Origin: Gari tellinella
Lineage: Eukaryota; Mollusca; Bivalvia; Cardiida; Psammobiidae
Direction: 5' to 3'
Assembly (NCBI GenBank): GCA_922989275.2
Contig: OV277857.1
Location: 84,623,321-84,687,320 of the forward strand
DNA: 64,000 nt
The position numbers were made by a program, and so were the translations under genes. Shown here piece by piece: positions 42,576 to 53,467 of the stretch. Positions within the stretch are counted from its first letter, which is position 1, and every line of letters starts with the position of its first letter. Under the pieces are notes generated by a model. It was not told where the DNA came from. It worked only from the letters and a program-made list of their open reading frames with translations, and did not search any database.

Positions 42576-43321
42576 TATATGTCCCAATCTCATTTGGGTT
42601 CCTCAACCTAAAATCTCGCTGTTACTGCAACTCAAAAGATGGCCATTTATGTTTTGTTACAGTATGAGGTATGGCGAGGGTAATTCAGAAAGCCCCTTTA
42701 CTACTTTTTTTCATCTTGTCTTAAAATTTCCCACAAAAGAATACTGCTTACAATTCCTTCACGTCAGTACCACAACTGATGATTCATCGATGGTGTTGAA
42801 TACAGATTACAATTTAAAGCAATATGAAAGTAAATCCGAAAGCTCAATTACTTTTATTTTGCTTTCAGCTGTCACAGTTTGATATTGGCGATTGGAACTT
42901 TTTGCTACTAAGGAAAGTTTAAGATAGCACCGGATTTTTCACTTTACTGAGTGGACATAATGGCGAGACTTTTCTGCAATGTCGGTAAATTATATAAATG
43001 ATTTGGACATAACACAAGTTTGTGCTCATCGACAATCTAGCGAAGAAGCATGACTATCTCCGGGAAAAGGGGGTTGCTTAATACCGGAAAAAATTAATAT
43101 AATTATATTGTCTCAAAAGGAACTACCTGCAATACTCTATTTTGCAAACGGGTACAGCCAGGACTTCAGATATTCCGTGATTTTAAAATACATGTGAATG
43201 GTGGAATAACACACGCGTTGACAGCATTTGAGGCACATATGGTGCATGTCCTTTTATTTTTGTAGTGAAAAGTAACGTAAAACTTGTGTTACCCACTCCA
43301 CTGCCATACCGTCATCTGCTT
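42576..43321. other. spacer with a TM-B-like trace, no gene seen
   Basis: About 42810-42880 (TTAAAGCAATATGAAAGTAA ... GAAAGCTC) resembles the TM-B core. The 111-codon plus-strand frame (42547-42882) starts in the foldback and ends in this trace. Confidence 0.45.
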
Positions 43322-43547
43322 TAACTCTTTCACTGCCAAATTTTATCGTCTGTTTTAACCATGTCACCACCAAAATATCGTCTGCATTGATAATCTCGTC
43401 TGGAGTATTTTCTAATTCAGATTTAGGGCTTTTTTGACTGATGAAATGTGAATACGAGTGTCAAACAGCATGGATCCTGATCAGACGCGATCAGGATTCA
43501 TGCTGTTTGCAAATTCGCAATTTGACGTCATTGGAAGTGAAAGATTT
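43322..43547. mobile_element. PB-C MITE, inverted, with stacked termini
   Basis: TTAACTCTTTCACTGCCAAA at the left, then TTTTAACCATGTCACCACCA 30 bases in: a doubled terminus in the inverted orientation. The hairpin centre is shortened (GATCAGACGCGATC). Right end GGAAGTGAAAGATTTAA. Confidence 0.75.
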
Positions 43548-43720
43548 AAACAAGTGCCGTCTGTTGTTGGGTTTTTTTTATGAAATTTGATTTTAAGGTA
43601 AATGGACTGAGGCAATGTTATAACGAGTGTCAAACAGTGTGAAATCTGATCAGACACATCATTACACTGATCAGTATCTAAACTGTTTGTATGTAAGTTT
43701 GGCAGCGAAAGGGATAAATG
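43548..43720. repeat. PB-C MITE remnant
   Basis: GTGTCAAACAGTGTGAAATC and CAGTATCTAAACTGTTTG arms, centre decayed, ending in TTTGGCAGCGAAAGGGATAA. Directly adjoins the preceding PB-C. Confidence 0.55.
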
Positions 43721-43828
43721 CAAGACAGACGGTATTTTGTAAATTAATTTTATTGATAACAATTGACTCTTACACTCATCTAAAACATGCAATACAAACT
43801 CAACAATAATCTCATCGTGCTTAGACAA

Positions 43829-44063
43829 AGTGCAGAATACGTTATTCTTTCCCGTTTAAACGTTAACGATACAAAAACGCATTGCAATGAAATGTAGAAA
43901 ATTACAACTTGTTGACAAGTCTGACTATTCATTTTATATATAAGTGGCAAATAGTTTAACAGGGTAACCCGGCTTCTGATCTGGCTCTAAACTGTTTGCA
44001 ATGGAAATAATAGTTTTAGCATACACGCGTGTATTGGGAAAGATTAACGTCTCCTCCACTGTA
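43829..44063. mobile_element. TM-I MITE, inverted, partial hairpin
   Basis: Left end AGTGCAGAATACGTTATTCT (mutated), right end ACGTCTCCTCCACTGTA. The left hairpin arm is deleted: GGCAAATAGTTTAAC runs into AGGGTAACCCGGC. Confidence 0.75.
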
Positions 44064-44147
44064 ACACTTCTTCATTAGAGTGACGGAAACTATATCATAA
44101 CTCAATTGTATTGTCGCTTTATATAATCAATATTTTTCAAGTCATAT

Positions 44148-44640
44148 TTAACCCTTTTTGCAATAGCCTGTTTCTAGTTTTGAAGACAGGTGACTGCTTA
44201 AAGCAGGATGCGCCTTAATGCGTATTCTGTTTTACCTTTATCCTGCTTTAACCCTTTCCCCTATAGAAGCGCCTTTTAGCGAATATGATTTATTCATCCG
44301 CTGAAGAAAATAGTTCAAATTTTATCAGTCATGAATATTTATTACAGGGAATAGTTTCTATATTCTAGAACATGATAGCTTAAAGCAGGCTGGAAGTAAA
44401 GCAGAATGCGCCTTAGGGCGCATTCTGCTTTACTTTCAACCTGCTTTAAGTAGTCACATATCTTCAGTATTATAACTAGGCTATCAGGTAAAGGGTTAAG
44501 CTATAATATGATAGGTTATAGAAACTATGCATTACCGTACATATTTATGATTGTAACATTGGAACTTTTTTCTTTCATTGAGGAATAAATTAAAAGCGTG
44601 CAAAGACGTATCTTTGGAGTATGGACTAACTGGCAACGAA
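44148..44640. mobile_element. PB-A MITE (host copy), split by a second PB-A
   Basis: Left half 44148-44251 (TTAACCCTTTTTGCAATAG through a shortened hairpin to CCTGCTTTAA) and right half from 44496 (TTAAGCTATAATATGATAGG through GGAACTTTTTTCTTTC). Removing 44252-44499 rejoins an ordinary PB-A. The right terminus has decayed. Confidence 0.85.
44248..44499. mobile_element. PB-A MITE nested in another PB-A, inverted
   Basis: 252 bp, TTAACCCTTTCCCCTATAG to CTATCAGGTAAAGGGTTAA. It sits in the CTTTAAGC of the host hairpin, leaving TTAA on each side, so TTAA is the duplicated target. Confidence 0.92.
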
Positions 44641-45514
44641 TTAAGATATTGTAAAGAAAACAGTTTACAGTTTTGCATACATAATTTAGTTTAGTGGATA
44701 GATGTAAATATTACAATCACGTACTTTCAAATCAATTGGTCATGCAGATCTATACTACGGGGTATTTGTTTTGCCAGTGGTGGTTTCAGGGAACTTCCAG
44801 TGACGTACTTAGACCAATATCAATCTATTGCAATATCATTTGCAATGGGAAACACGTTATTATTTCCCAATAAACGAGTTTACACTAAACAAATAACGTG
44901 TGGCCATTGCAAATAGTTTGAAGCCATATCGCGTTTATAAGGACTCGGGTAAGGTCGGTGTCCACTTATTACCAAACCAACACAAGAACTAAAGGTAGTA
45001 CACAGAGTATGGACAAAGTATCCCTTTTCTCAGTTACCTCTATCTAGTATTATATTTTTGATTCAACTTAATTTAGTTAAACAACATCAATACCAGAATT
45101 TCGTTTACTGCTTTGTGATGTCTGCGTTTGTGCTCAAAGTTAAATTTTAAAAATTGTGATGAAAGACATATTGATACAACAATTTGGATCCTGACCAATG
45201 TACTCGCAGATAAGTCGGCACCTGACTGGCGACCAAGCACACACAAGGCTTAAAAATTAAAAGTGCATCCGGATAAATAAAGTGAATGGGATAAAAACGA
45301 TATTTATGCCATAAAATGAAATTATGAGTTAGAAACAATTACTATACAGAAACAACTCCAAATAAATACGTTAACGGTATCAATTTAACTTAGAACACTT
45401 CACTTCTTGTTCCAAAACAAACAAAGAAAATAGACAGAGTCTGACGAACGAATTATTTTAGCATATCTTTTTTTTTAAATCGTAGAACAGGTGGAAGTTT
45501 TATTACCGGTATCT
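44641..45514. other. spacer with fragments, no gene seen
   Basis: A TM-I left-end fragment lies at about 44845-44925 (ACGTTATTATTTCCCAATAA then a GCAAATAGTTTGAAGCC arm). A weak PB-C trace (CAATTTGGATCCTGACC) lies near 45180. No coding support. Confidence 0.45.
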
Positions 45515-45768
45515 TCACCCATTACCCCATAGCCTTTTTTGAAGATAGATGGCCACTTAAAGTAGTATGAACGTAAAGCAGAATTCGCCTTGTTATTATT
45601 AATGCGCCTTAAGGCGCATTCTGTTTTACTTTCAACCTGCTTTAAGCTATTATCTAATAGGATATAGAAAGATATTTCTTATGTTTTATATTCATGACTT
45701 ATAAATTAGAACTATGTTTCTAAGTGGGGGAATAAATTAAAGGCGTATTTATGGGGTAATCGGTTTAA
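45515..45768. mobile_element. PB-A MITE, diverged
   Basis: CACCCATTACCCCATAGCC to ATGGGGTAATCGGTTTAA. The hairpin (about 45556-45646) carries an extra GTTATTATTAATGCGCCTT segment, a partial duplication of the centre. Confidence 0.78.
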
Positions 45769-45922
45769 GCATAGTGTGTGAATTTAGAACAATAAATAAC
45801 ATTTAAAAGTTTGATATATACCGGTAGTTGTTTTTAGATTTCAATATGTTTTCTTTCCGAAAGATTAACCTGAAATATTTGACAGCTGATATAGTTTATG
45901 AAAAATACGCGCTTGCAATATT

Positions 45923-46172
45923 TACAGTGGAGAATCTGTTATTCTTTCCCAATAAACGCGTTTACGCTAAAACTATTATTTGCAGTGCAAACAGTTTATC
46001 GCCAGATCAGACGCCGGGTAACCCGGCGTCTGATCAGGCTCCAAACTGTTTGCCACCAAGATAAACATGAAATATCAGAATTGTCCAAAAATTGTTCTTT
46101 TCGACGTTTTAGCGCTTTGCGTTTGCGTACGTTTGCGTTTAAACGGGAAAGAATAACAGATTCTCCACTGTA
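45923..46172. mobile_element. TM-I MITE, full length
   Basis: 250 bp from TACAGTGGAGAATCTGTTAT to ACAGATTCTCCACTGTA; the termini carry matched AATCTGTTATTC instead of AAACGTTATTC, a symmetric variant. The palindrome is centred on CGCCGGGTAACCCGGCG. Confidence 0.92.
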
Positions 46173-46396
46173 ACCCTGTCTGCGCCAAGGTCGCATATAG
46201 TCGACATTGCTTACTGTTTGGATTCTGATTTGACGTCGCGTTGCAGACTGTTTGACACTCATATCGAAATTTCTTAAGTCATACAACCTTAATTTTAACT
46301 TTGAATTGATATAGCCGACAACAATATTGAAGCAGACGACAATATAGTGGTGAAGGAGTAAAAACCTCAAGATTAATTTTGCGCCGAATGGGTTAA
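46171..46396. mobile_element. PB-C MITE between two TM-I copies
   Basis: TAACCCTGTCTGCGCCAAG at the left, GCGCCGAATGGGTTAA at the right, with the CAGACGACAATATAGTGGTG segment. The hairpin has lost its right arm (TACTGTTTGGATTCTGATTT ... CAGACTGTTTGACACTC). Confidence 0.7.
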
Positions 46397-46472
46397 AAGG
46401 AATTGTAAAACTACAACAAGCACCCTCTCAATATAGATATACTCCGTTACGAGTTTTCTTGATTCAACCAAA

Positions 46473-46723
46473 TACAGTGGGGAATCTGTTATTCTTTCCC
46501 GTTTACACGCAAACGTACGCAAACGCAAGGCACTAAAAACGTAGAAAAGTACAACTTTTGGACAATTCTGATAATTCATGTTTATCTTGGTGGCAAACAG
46601 TTTGGAGCCTGGTCAGACGCCGGGTAATCCGGCGTCTGATCTGGCTCCAAACTGTTTGCACTGCAAATAATAGTTTGAGCGTAAACGCGTTTATTGGGAA
46701 AGAATAACAGATTCTCCACTGTA
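46473..46723. mobile_element. TM-I MITE, inverted, full length
   Basis: 251 bp from TACAGTGGGGAATCTGTTAT to ACAGATTCTCCACTGTA. The palindrome is centred on CGCCGGGTAATCCGGCG. Opposite orientation to the copy 300 bp upstream, with the same AATCTG terminus variant. Confidence 0.92.
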
Positions 46724-46994
46724 GGCCCTAAGCAACACTAATGCATTCAAATTGACAGATGCAGATAAAATAATATCTAATTTTGTAACTTTTTATGAAG
46801 AAAGTCAATGGTTTACACTGCTGTCCAACATCGTCTTGTTTAAAAAAGGTCGTCCCTGTAAAACTTCTATTGTTGACAGCGTGACCGAGTAAGCATCAAT
46901 GCGAGAATCAACTACGCACAATCTTGGTCCAAATTGTTTGCAACTGTTATTCCTTTCAGGCTCAGCACTAAGGGATAATGCCTAGATCTATTTA

Positions 46995-47235
46995 CCCTTT
47001 GAACCCTAGTCACGCATATATGCGTCATTTGCAAACAGTGTACCTGAGAAGAGTACACATGTCCTATGCACACAATGAAGACCCAGATCAGAGGGCTCCT
47101 ATCGGAGCCCTCTGATCTGGGTCTTCACTATTTGTCATATTACAAAATAATGTCTAAAACAACCGTAAATAATTAAAAAGGATTAGACTAAATTGGGAAC
47201 TGGAATTGTCCATTTTAAGCTTCGGGGATCTATGA
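46995..47235. mobile_element. PB-H MITE
   Basis: Starts near ACCCTTTGAACCCTAGTCAC. The perfect palindrome at about 47069-47133 has arms CAATGAAGACCCAGATCAGA and centre GGGCTCCTATCGGAGCCC. The right end is unclear (AAGCTTCGGGGATCTATG). Confidence 0.68.
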
Positions 47236-47387
47236 AAGTGAAAGCGGAAAAATACGACACGTATTGTATGGATGGTGACTAAAAGCAGGTTCTCCGAGGC
47301 TAAATGATATGCCATAACAGAGCACGTGGTTATTCCCGCTAATTGATCATACCACCTGTCACCCTATCAATGCCTGTTCGTTTCACC

Positions 47388-47598
47388 CTGCCTTCGCTTG
47401 AATAGACTGACTGTTATCAACAGTTTGGATCCTGATCAAACGCCGAGTACTCGGCATCTGATCAGGATCCAAACTGTTTGACATCAAACTAGGTGTTCAA
47501 TATAAATAAAAATGCTTAAAATCTAGACTTGAAAATTGCATTGTACGAGCAAACGAAAAATTTTAGGCAGAATATATTATTGGCAGTCACGGGGTTAA
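47388..47598. mobile_element. PB-C MITE
   Basis: CACCCTGCCTTCGCTTGAAT at the left, ATTGGCAGTCACGGGGTTAA at the right. The palindrome (about 47419-47483) is centred on CGCCGAGTACTCGGC. Confidence 0.75.
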
Positions 47599-48920
47599 CC
47601 AGAAAACCCAAATCTTGACTCGCCATTAAGGTAATTCAAGAGTTATCTTTCACCTATCTTTGACGTGTTACGTGGGCATCTTCTTGGAAGTTTAACATTC
47701 ACAGAAAATCTGTTTTGGCACTTTTGTGGTTCGGAAAGTTTAACTTTGAAATTTAGTAGCCATTTTTCTTCTAATTAAGAACAGATTGAATCCTATTTTA
47801 AATAGACGAACAACGAAATAATTGCTAATTTGCTAAATCTGCATTTCAAACCGGCTGTTGACAATTTTTCATGCAGACAACACTTTACACTTCTTGGACA
47901 ACTGATATTGCATTATCGTCTGCATTTAATTGTCCGGCAAAGTTTACGTTTGCTGCAAGATATCGTCTGCAATCTATTAGAATTTATTGTCATTTGTTTT
48001 AACTAAAAAATAAATACAACAAAATAATACATATCTATCTAGTATGAAACAGTTTGGATTCTGAGCAGACCCCAAGTTTCTTGGAGTCTGATCATAATCC
48101 AAACTGATAGCAAATTCCAACAGTGTCGACTTTGCAGGATAAAGGTAATACGCCGTCCGCTATTAAATAACCTTTTTTCTAGCCATAATTCCGATTGTTT
48201 CTAAACGCCTACCTAACCCCTTAGTCCATAGGAATGCCTTTTTACTCAAGAAAATAATTCCTCTATATAATACAAAATAGTAAATCTGCAATCTGAATAT
48301 AAACAATGGTGATCGAAAACACTGCAGCGTTTGTCCTTATACAGAAGAATAGTTCATTTGAAATGACACAGAAACCTTGTAGACCCTGATAAGAACCAGC
48401 GTTACGCGGCATAACAACAGGGTCTACACTAGCTGTAATATCCTCTGACACAATGCTTTAGCTAGTTAAACAAACAAACAAAACCCCAAACAGAAAATAC
48501 CTGAGACAGGACAGAAAAAAGTGAAACGCTGAGCAACTGTAATACCATTACAACTGACAGAGTTTGTGCAAAATAAAGACAAACAGATATCATGTCAAAC
48601 AGGTTTAACCAGGAGAAGATCATGGCACTTTGGCATCAAAATATAACAACGGCAACAGCTATGTTTTCTCGTTGACGGAAAAGGTAAAATTACGATATGC
48701 GAGGAGTGTCTTGCTATGGCACAACAGTCAAAATTAAAAACCAATTGATTGGTTAGAAACTTTCCTCTATATTGACAAGCTGTAACAAGCGTAACAGACA
48801 TAACTTGACTTTCTTTTTTGTTACAATAAAGATTGTTTAATTAATCTGAAATTAGCAGCACTTATTATTTAACCTTAACAATTTCAACACCATGAACTTG
48901 TTTAAAATATACTCATTACA
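47599..48920. other. spacer with two hairpin remnants, no gene seen
   Basis: Remnants: about 48045-48112 (AACAGTTTGGATTCTGAGCA / TCATAATCCAAACTGATAG) and about 48373-48440 (AACCTTGTAGACCCTGATAA / GGGTCTACACTAGCTG). Otherwise unique AT-rich DNA. Confidence 0.5.
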
Positions 48921-48922
48921 TT

Positions 48923-48991
48923 TGCAAACAGTGTAGACTCTGATCAGAGGGCTCCTATAGGAGCCCTCTGATCAGGGTCTACACTTTTTGC
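48923..48991. repeat. near-perfect palindrome, CAGAGGGCTCC core
   Basis: GCAAACAGTGTAGACTCTGA to GGTCTACACTTTTTGC, centre GGGCTCCTATAGGAGCCC. The PB-H core class, without recognisable PB-H ends. Confidence 0.78.
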
Positions 48992-49312
48992 TAATTTAGA
49001 CCAGTATTTATGAAACTACCCAGAATTCCAAGTAGACTGGTTCATGTTTGGAACTACAAGGGAACATAATAACCCACGTGAGTTACTTAGGGTTGAAAGA
49101 GTTACGCACGCTATGCAGCCGTCATCTGCAATATTAGTCGTCTGTAACAGTTCTTAGAGTTTATCATTCTGTATTTATGGACAACATAACAAGATTGTCA
49201 AAGAGTTTGAATCCTGGTCGGAGACCGCATGACACGGCGTCTAATCTGGATCCAAACTTTTTTCATCAGTATTTTTAAAATAAGCCGAACCTCAATAAAT
49301 CTAACTCGCTAC

Positions 49313-49668
49313 TGTAGCACTCCCTCCCTAAAAACCTCTGAACAACGATTACCTCTTTACAACAACGCTTGCCATTGTTCCCTGATCAAGACAAGTATGT
49401 CTAACGCTTTCTCTGCAGCAATATCGTCTGCTTAGAATTGTCGTCTGCTGTTTTTTCTCAAAGTTACATACTGGACATGTGTTAAAGAAGAAACACAAAT
49501 ACGAGTGACTAACAGTTTGAACCCAGAGCAGACGCCGCGTTACGCAGAATCTGATCTAGGTTCAAACTGTTTGCAAATGTACTCTTAGGGCATAATTTTT
49601 CCATCCCTATAACAACTCCTTCAAAAACAACACACACACTCTTTGTCTCCCAGAGATGGAGCACTGTG
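49313..49668. mobile_element. TM-D MITE, inverted
   Basis: TGTAGCACTCCCTCCCTAAA at the left, CCAGAGATGGAGCACTGTG at the right, subterminal CTACAACG-type repeats, the ATCGTCTGCTTAGAATTGTC segment and a hairpin centred on CGCCGCGTTACGCAG (about 49538). Confidence 0.75.
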
Positions 49669-50068
49669 CGATCAATCAAACATTGCTTGGTGTTGTAACA
49701 TAAAGGTGGCAGCTTAAAGCTCAATAGAAATCAAGCATTAATATCTGAAAGGAGTTTTGAGCATAACTTATATCTTGCTCTAAGTATCAAGCGTTTTTTC
49801 AATTGTCGTGATAAGAACGCCTTATTGTAATATTCTGTTTTACTGTGCTAAAAGCGAAAGTGTTAAAAACGTACTCTGCAATACAAACATGCTATTCGGG
49901 GATTAATTGAAGTGATCAGTGTACTTGTTTATGAACAACCATGGGACAGAAACTAGATGAATACCATTGAAAACTCCTTCTTCCATGACCCAATTTTATG
50001 CAATACTTAAAATAAAACGCTATACAAAATGCTACAATCAATCTTTTCCCTTAACCCTTTCCCCTATA

Positions 50069-50318
50069 TACAGTGGAGAATCTGTTATTCTTCCCCAATA
50101 AACGCGTTAATGCTAAAACTATTATTTGCAGTGCAAACAGCTTGGAGCCAGATCAGACGCCGGGTAACCCGGCGTCTGATCAGGCTCCAAACTGTTTGCC
50201 ACCAAGATAAACATGAATTATCAGAATTGTCCAAAAGTTGTACTTTTCTACGTTTTAGTGCTTTGCGTTTGCGTACGTTTGCGTTTAAACGGGAAAGAAT
50301 AACAGATTCTCCACTGTA
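50069..50318. mobile_element. TM-I MITE inserted beside a PB-A-like terminus
   Basis: 250 bp from TACAGTGGAGAATCTGTTAT to ACAGATTCTCCACTGTA. Preceded by TTAACCCTTTCCCCTATA, a PB-A terminus, so it may have inserted into a PB-A copy whose remainder is lost. AATCTG terminus variant. Confidence 0.92.
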
Positions 50319-50399
50319 TAAGAGCTCTTTATAAAGATAACTTTCAAGCCTTTAACATGTCCTATTAAAGAGCCATTTTTTTGTCCGGCATCCTTACAG

Positions 50400-50485
50400 A
50401 TGGATGCTTAAAGCAAGCTGAATGTACAGTAGAAAGCTCCTAAAGGAGTTTTCTACTTTATTTTCAAACTGCTTTAAGCATCCAC
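50400..50485. repeat. hairpin, TM-B type core
   Basis: GATGCTTAAAGCAAGCTGAA and TTCAAACTGCTTTAAGCATC arms around GTAGAAAGCTCCTAAAGGAG/TTTTCTAC. Confidence 0.7.
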
Positions 50486-50579
50486 CTGTCTTAAACATTG
50501 ATTAAACTTTAGAATACTTTTAACATATACTACCAAAATGCACAACTGGACTGAAGTAGTACACTACTTATCGTAATGA

Positions 50580-50697
50580 ACGTCAAACAGTTTAGATCCT
50601 GATTAGAATCCGCGTAACGCGGCGTCTGATCAGGAACCACCACCAAACTGTTTGTAAATAACCACCGTACTCGGGGTAATGCAGTGAAGGGGTTAAG
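50580..50697. repeat. PB-C right-half fragment with small insertion
   Basis: CGTCAAACAGTTTAGATCCT, centre CCGCGTAACGCGGCG, then GATCAGGAACCACCACCAAA: eight extra bases break the right arm. Ends in AATGCAGTGAAGGGGTTAA. Confidence 0.68.
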
Positions 50698-51114
50698 ACT
50701 ATAACCAGTTAATAGTTTAACATAAACTTAATAACTTGGCTCTTAATAAGGGTATGATATGATAAAGTGACAGGGTAAAGCCGGGTCAGCCCTGTATTGG
50801 TCGGGACAGAATATCGATTATCAACCGTAAATGGCAGTATAGGATACGTACACATAAACTCCATTAAAGTCGAATACTTGTTTGGTAAAATACAAACACC
50901 AAGTACCGCTTCTAGCTCACTTATCATTGCTGAAGCATAGGCTACATGACAAACTTACGCCATTCACGATCTCAAGAGGTCCAAACGTTAAACCATTTGG
51001 CACGCTACAGGAAAGAATAGGACAAAACCATGGCCATAGACGAAATGTTAACTATATACGAATATGTTCAAATAGTGAAGATTTGTATAGTCAAACTTGC
51101 GTTAGCCGATTATT

Positions 51115-51340
51115 CCATAAATACCCCTTTTACGATTCTATTTATTACTCCACTAAAGACAACAGTTCCAATTTATATAGTCATGAATAGACACCATAAG
51201 AAATATATTCTTTACCCAAGCAAATGGTAGCTTAAAACAGACTGAAAGTAAAGCAATATGCGCAGTCTGCTTTACCTTCAACCTGCCTTTGTGGTATCAA
51301 TTCAAACTAGCAACATACTAATAGGTTACGGGTCAAGAAA
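51115..51340. mobile_element. PB-A MITE, inverted, degraded
   Basis: AAATACCCCTTTTACGATTC, TTCCAATTTATATAGTCATG, hairpin GCTTAAAACAGACTGAAAGT / TTCAACCTGCC and TAATAGGTTACGGGTCAAG align in order with PB-A. Confidence 0.62.
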
Positions 51341-51944
51341 CCTCTCAAAAAAGATTAATTTATAGTGGCATATATTGCAGGACAAAGGAAAACGCGAACA
51401 CTCCTACATATAATTTGTTTTTGTTTCACCTTTGAAATGTACTAAAATTGATATTTCTTGCGAACTTTGGCAGTACGAGATAAATAAGTTTGACTAATAG
51501 GCTTGCTTTAATTACTAGTTCACAACTAAAATTATTTAGATCTGTATCCATGAAACTAGTTAACACATTAAATTTCTATTGTAAGCAAATTGTAAAGAAG
51601 ATCGGCTGCATTGTTGGTCGAAAACTAGTTCTTCTTCGCAAAATAACAGAATTATGTCACGCTAATCAAAATTGCAAAATACCAATGCAAATAGTTACCT
51701 TATTACAAACGCTCAAACGAAATGCGTTAAAGCTTCTATTACAATTTTCTGTTTTACTTAATCCGGCTTTGACCAATGCAAGTTGCTTTTCCCTGTGTAC
51801 AGTGGTTATTTGCAAATAGTTTGCATTCTGATCAGACGGCTGACTTTGACCAGGATCAAAACTATTTGATATTCATTGCGGTATTTCTTTATTCAATTTA
51901 CCTAAAATAAAATCTGAGAAATCATGAAAGCAGGCGACAATTGT
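51341..51944. other. spacer with PB-C and TM-B traces, no gene supported
   Basis: About 51725-51775 resembles the TM-B core and 51805-51880 a decayed PB-C hairpin. The 109-codon frame at 51490-51819 (plus) ends in these traces and has no domain. Confidence 0.45.
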
Positions 51945-52194
51945 TTAACCCTCTCCCTTATAGAAGCGCCTTTTAGCACATCATATTTATTCCTACATAA
52001 AGGAAATAGTTCCAATATTTACGGTCATGAATATGTATCATAAAGTATATTTTCTTTATTCTAGCAAGTGGAAGCTTAAAGCAGGCTGAAAGTAAGCAGA
52101 ATGCGCCTTAAGGCGCATTCTGTTTTACTTTCAACCTTCTTTAAGTAATCATATGTCTTCAATGTTAGAAATAGGCTATGGGGTAAAGGGTTAA
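51945..52194. mobile_element. PB-A MITE, inverted, full length
   Basis: 250 bp, TTAACCCTCTCCCTTATAG to CTATGGGGTAAAGGGTTAA. The palindrome is centred on GCGCCTTAAGGCGC (about 52110). Confidence 0.9.
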
Positions 52195-52973
52195 AAGCAG
52201 ATGACGTCATAGCAGGAAAGAGATTCAGCCATGATATCTACAACATAATAGACTGTATTCGTTTGAGAGGTTGTTTGATGAAGACTTTACCGTACAGATC
52301 TATAAACAAATAAGGACTACTCACATACGCCCAAACACCAGTGTCAGAATCTAACACCAACTCTAGAGAAAATTGAGAATGAGATTCAAATTGTCAGCTA
52401 GTGAGATCTTACTGGCACACTTCAATATACTGTACACAATGGCCAATTTGTAAAATGATGCAACTGTTTCTTTCAATAACCAGTGGGTATTTGTTTCGCA
52501 GCTTCGAAGTAACGTAAAATCTGTTATGAGTCACCGAATTTTCCCGTGCAACGTTCAGGAAGCTATTCTTTCAAACAAACCTATGATGTTCAGATGAAGA
52601 GATAAATTCTTAGCCGGTGTCCAATTCGCCCACGATCAAATTTAACCCACATCCTGTTTAATAACATTTTCTTCAAACGGTCGTCTCTAACTTTTTTCAT
52701 TTTTTATTTTGAAGTTTTTACCTTTTCAGATAAAAACAACATCGAAAGGACTGTCCAGCAGTTTAGAACGATGTGGTATCCAGCTTCTGGTCTATATCCA
52801 AACCATTTTCAAATGACACCAATGTCGTGTACAACAGGGCAAGAGTTAATAAAATATATTACATATTTTTCTTATCGTATTTGAAATATTCTTTGATCCG
52901 TGCATATCAAGTGTTGATTGGTGGATATCAGGTATGTCGGCATGCGTGTCTTGTCTTTGATGTATGTGATAAG
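52195..52973. other. spacer 3' of Pax1/9, no gene seen
   Basis: Unique sequence without the window's repeats apart from a weak trace near 52760-52800. A 76-codon frame (plus, 52773-53003) lacks motifs. Confidence 0.45.
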
Positions 52974-53279
52974 TCAAGGACGAGTTGGTTGAATGTGTAC
53001 TAACATCACTCTCCGGTATGGTTGCCAGTTAATGAGCATGCAACAATACCAGTCGTTGGAAATTGATACAATAACACTATCACCGAATCCGCTCCATTCA
53101 CATGGAACACCCTGGCCATTTCCGTCAAACTGAAATAACTCTGGTCGAGATATGTGACATGCTAAACTAACATCCCTTCCTCGATTAAATTTACACGGCA
53201 TGTGAAAGTGTAAAGCATGATTAAAGTAAAATCTTGCTTTAAACAGAACCATACCCTGGTCCATCGTTCGAATGTTCAT
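52974..53279 (-). other. unassigned open frame downstream of Pax1/9
   Basis: 101 codons, minus strand, 190 bp after the Pax1/9 stop, in GC-richer repeat-free DNA. It is rich in Cys, Trp and aromatic residues (GVPCEWSGFGDSV, DWYCCMLINWQPYRR) with no recognised domain. It may be Pax1/9 3' UTR, a downstream exon read in one of its frames, or chance. Confidence 0.2.
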
Positions 53280-53467
53280 AGAGTTTAGACGTTACAGTTT
53301 CTTTAATCGCAGCATCTCGAACACAGCATCTGGACGTAACTCGGCGTGATAATGGGCACCGAATGCCGTTGGATTTCTTCTTGCTACGAGCTTTACTGCC
53401 TCAGTTCACGACCATATTTTATATGGAAAGGCTAAGTATTATTAATATTACCTGACCTAATACTGTC

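Noticed and set aside
11164..50334. Recurring peptides such as VWSQIRRRVTRRLIRLQTVC, seen at 10.6, 11.2, 37.4, 46.0 and 50.1 kb on both strands
   Set aside because: They are translations of the TM-I palindrome. Because it is symmetric, both strands give similar peptides; no gene is implied.
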